6,744 bases of DNA from an uncultured Flavobacteriales bacterium (lineage in GTDB: Bacteria; Bacteroidota; Bacteroidia; Flavobacteriales_D; Sanyastnellaceae): the NCBI GenBank assembly GCA_937890245.1, contig CALACF010000332.1:1-6744 (forward strand), in the 5' to 3' direction. Made by a program: the position numbers and the translations under genes. Shown here one piece after another: positions 5,947 through 6,744 of this stretch. Every line of letters starts with the position of its first letter. Position 1 is the stretch's first letter. The notes beneath the pieces are model-generated. The model made no database searches and was not told the origin of the DNA. It saw only the letters and a list, made by a program, of their open reading frames with translations.

Positions 5947-6744
5947 ATGACCCCATCTAGCAACAAGCTCCTCAACGACCCAGTGCACGGCTTCATTGCC
6001 CTGCGACATCCGGAATTTCTGCAAGTGATGGACCACCCGTATCTCCAGCGTTTGCGCCGCATTTCACAGCTCGGTCTCAGTCATTTGGTCTATCCGGGCG
6101 CCGTGCACAATCGCTTCCACCACGCCCTGGGCTGCCTCCACTTGATGCAATCGGCCCTCGATCAACTGCGTGCAAAGGGCATCGAAATCAGCGAGCGCGA
6201 ATTCAAGGGCGCCTGCTTCGCAATTTTGCTCCACGACGTGGGCCACGGCCCCTTCAGTCATGCGCTGGAGCATAGTTTAGTTCGCGGCGTCGAGCACGAG
6301 GAAATCAGCGTCCTCATCATGAACGAGCTCAACGCTCATTTTGGCGGCATGCTCGACGATGCTATCGACATTTTCAACGACAATTACCCGCGCAAGTTCT
6401 TTCACGACCTCGTTTCGTCTCAACTCGACATGGACCGATTGGACTACCTGCAGCGGGACAGTTTTTTCACGGGCGTGACCGAGGGCCAAATCGGCAGTGG
6501 ACGCATCATCAAAATGTTGAATGTCCACAATGACCGCCTTGTGGTCGAGGAGAAAGGGATTTACTCTGTCGAGCAGTTCATCATTTCTCGCCGCCTGATG
6601 TACTGGCAGGTTTACCTCCACAAGACGGTCATCGCGGCCGAGTGGATGATGATGGGCATCCTTGAACGGGCCCGGCAGCTAGCCTTGTCCGGCCATCAGC
6701 TGTTCGCAACGCCCGCATTGCGGCCCTTCCTCTTCGAACAGTTC
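5947..6744 (+). CDS. HD-domain phosphohydrolase, SAMHD1/dGTPase-like (3' end outside window)
   Basis: The frame is open from ATG 5947 to the window end (266 codons, no stop), so this is the N-terminal part of a protein whose family is usually about 400 residues. It starts MTPSSNKLLNDPVHGFI, the typical opening of the bacterial HD superfamily related to SAMHD1 and dGTPases. Metal-binding residues are all visible: His59 in HNRFHHALG, His96-Asp97 in LLHDVGHGPFSHALE, and Asp163 in LDMDRLDYLQRDS. These predict a metal-dependent cytoplasmic hydrolase acting on nucleotides, perhaps dNTPs, but the substrate cannot be read from sequence. The start is set by the conserved opening; an in-frame ATG at 5893 would add 18 residues of unlikely character. 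It is divergent from porX across 65 bp. From memory, an lpxD gene often follows it in Bacteroidota, but that lies beyond this window. Confidence 0.93.
   Translation, partial: MTPSSNKLLNDPVHGFIALRHPEFLQVMDHPYLQRLRRISQLGLSHLVYPGAVHNRFHHALGCLHLMQSALDQLRAKGIEISEREFKGACFAILLHDVGHGPFSHALEHSLVRGVEHEEISVLIMNELNAHFGGMLDDAIDIFNDNYPRKFFHDLVSSQLDMDRLDYLQRDSFFTGVTEGQIGSGRIIKMLNVHNDRLVVEEKGIYSVEQFIISRRLMYWQVYLHKTVIAAEWMMMGILERARQLALSGHQLFATPALRPFLFEQF

Noticed and set aside
5882..5956. A longer PorX beginning at the ATG at 5956
   Set aside because: The extra 25 residues do not resemble the start of a receiver domain and would overlap the divergent HD gene. The ATG at 5881 gives the family-typical start.
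1..6744. CRISPR arrays, tRNA/rRNA genes, insertion sequences, hairpin-plus-U terminators
   Set aside because: Looked for on both strands. The window is almost wholly coding, and no spaced repeats, cloverleaf, transposase or stem-plus-T-run was seen by eye.

Overview
The window reads as chromosomal DNA from a member of the Bacteroidota (Bacteroidetes). Three things point there. The response-regulator/PglZ-domain protein is a full-length PorX, the regulator of the type IX secretion system, which is confined to this phylum. The MutS has phylum-typical wording, for example GPNMSGKSALLRQTAL in the ATPase and QLSFFQLDDPVL near the C-terminus. None of the four visible start codons has a clear Shine-Dalgarno sequence, as is usual in this phylum. 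Base composition is GC-rich for the phylum: hand-counted rows outside porX give about 55-70 % GC. I cannot name the genus.

Layout from left to right: the 3' part of mutS on the plus strand (1-2568; only about 20 N-terminal codons lie outside the window). It converges on, and overlaps by 23 bp at the stop codons, an alanine-dehydrogenase-like gene on the minus strand (2546-3784). That gene is last in a minus-strand cluster read porX (5881-4319), tsaE (4322-3834), ald-like (3784-2546). porX and tsaE share an ATGA stop/start overlap, and tsaE and ald are 49 bp apart. A 65-bp divergent gap (5882-5946) separates porX from an HD-domain phosphohydrolase gene on the plus strand (5947 to the window end, incomplete at its 3' end). 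Coding density is nearly complete. I see no tRNA, rRNA, CRISPR array, insertion sequence or clear terminator.

Functionally, mutS repairs replication errors and tsaE serves tRNA t6A37 synthesis. PorX links a phosphorylation signal to type IX secretion and carries a metal-dependent phosphodiesterase/phosphatase-type domain. The HD protein is likely a nucleotide phosphohydrolase. The most interesting points are that the ald-like protein keeps the NAD fold but has lost two catalytic residues of true alanine dehydrogenases, and that porX sits head-to-head with a second candidate nucleotide hydrolase. From memory, this porX/tsaE/ald/HD neighbourhood recurs in Bacteroidota, so it may be a functional unit rather than chance.
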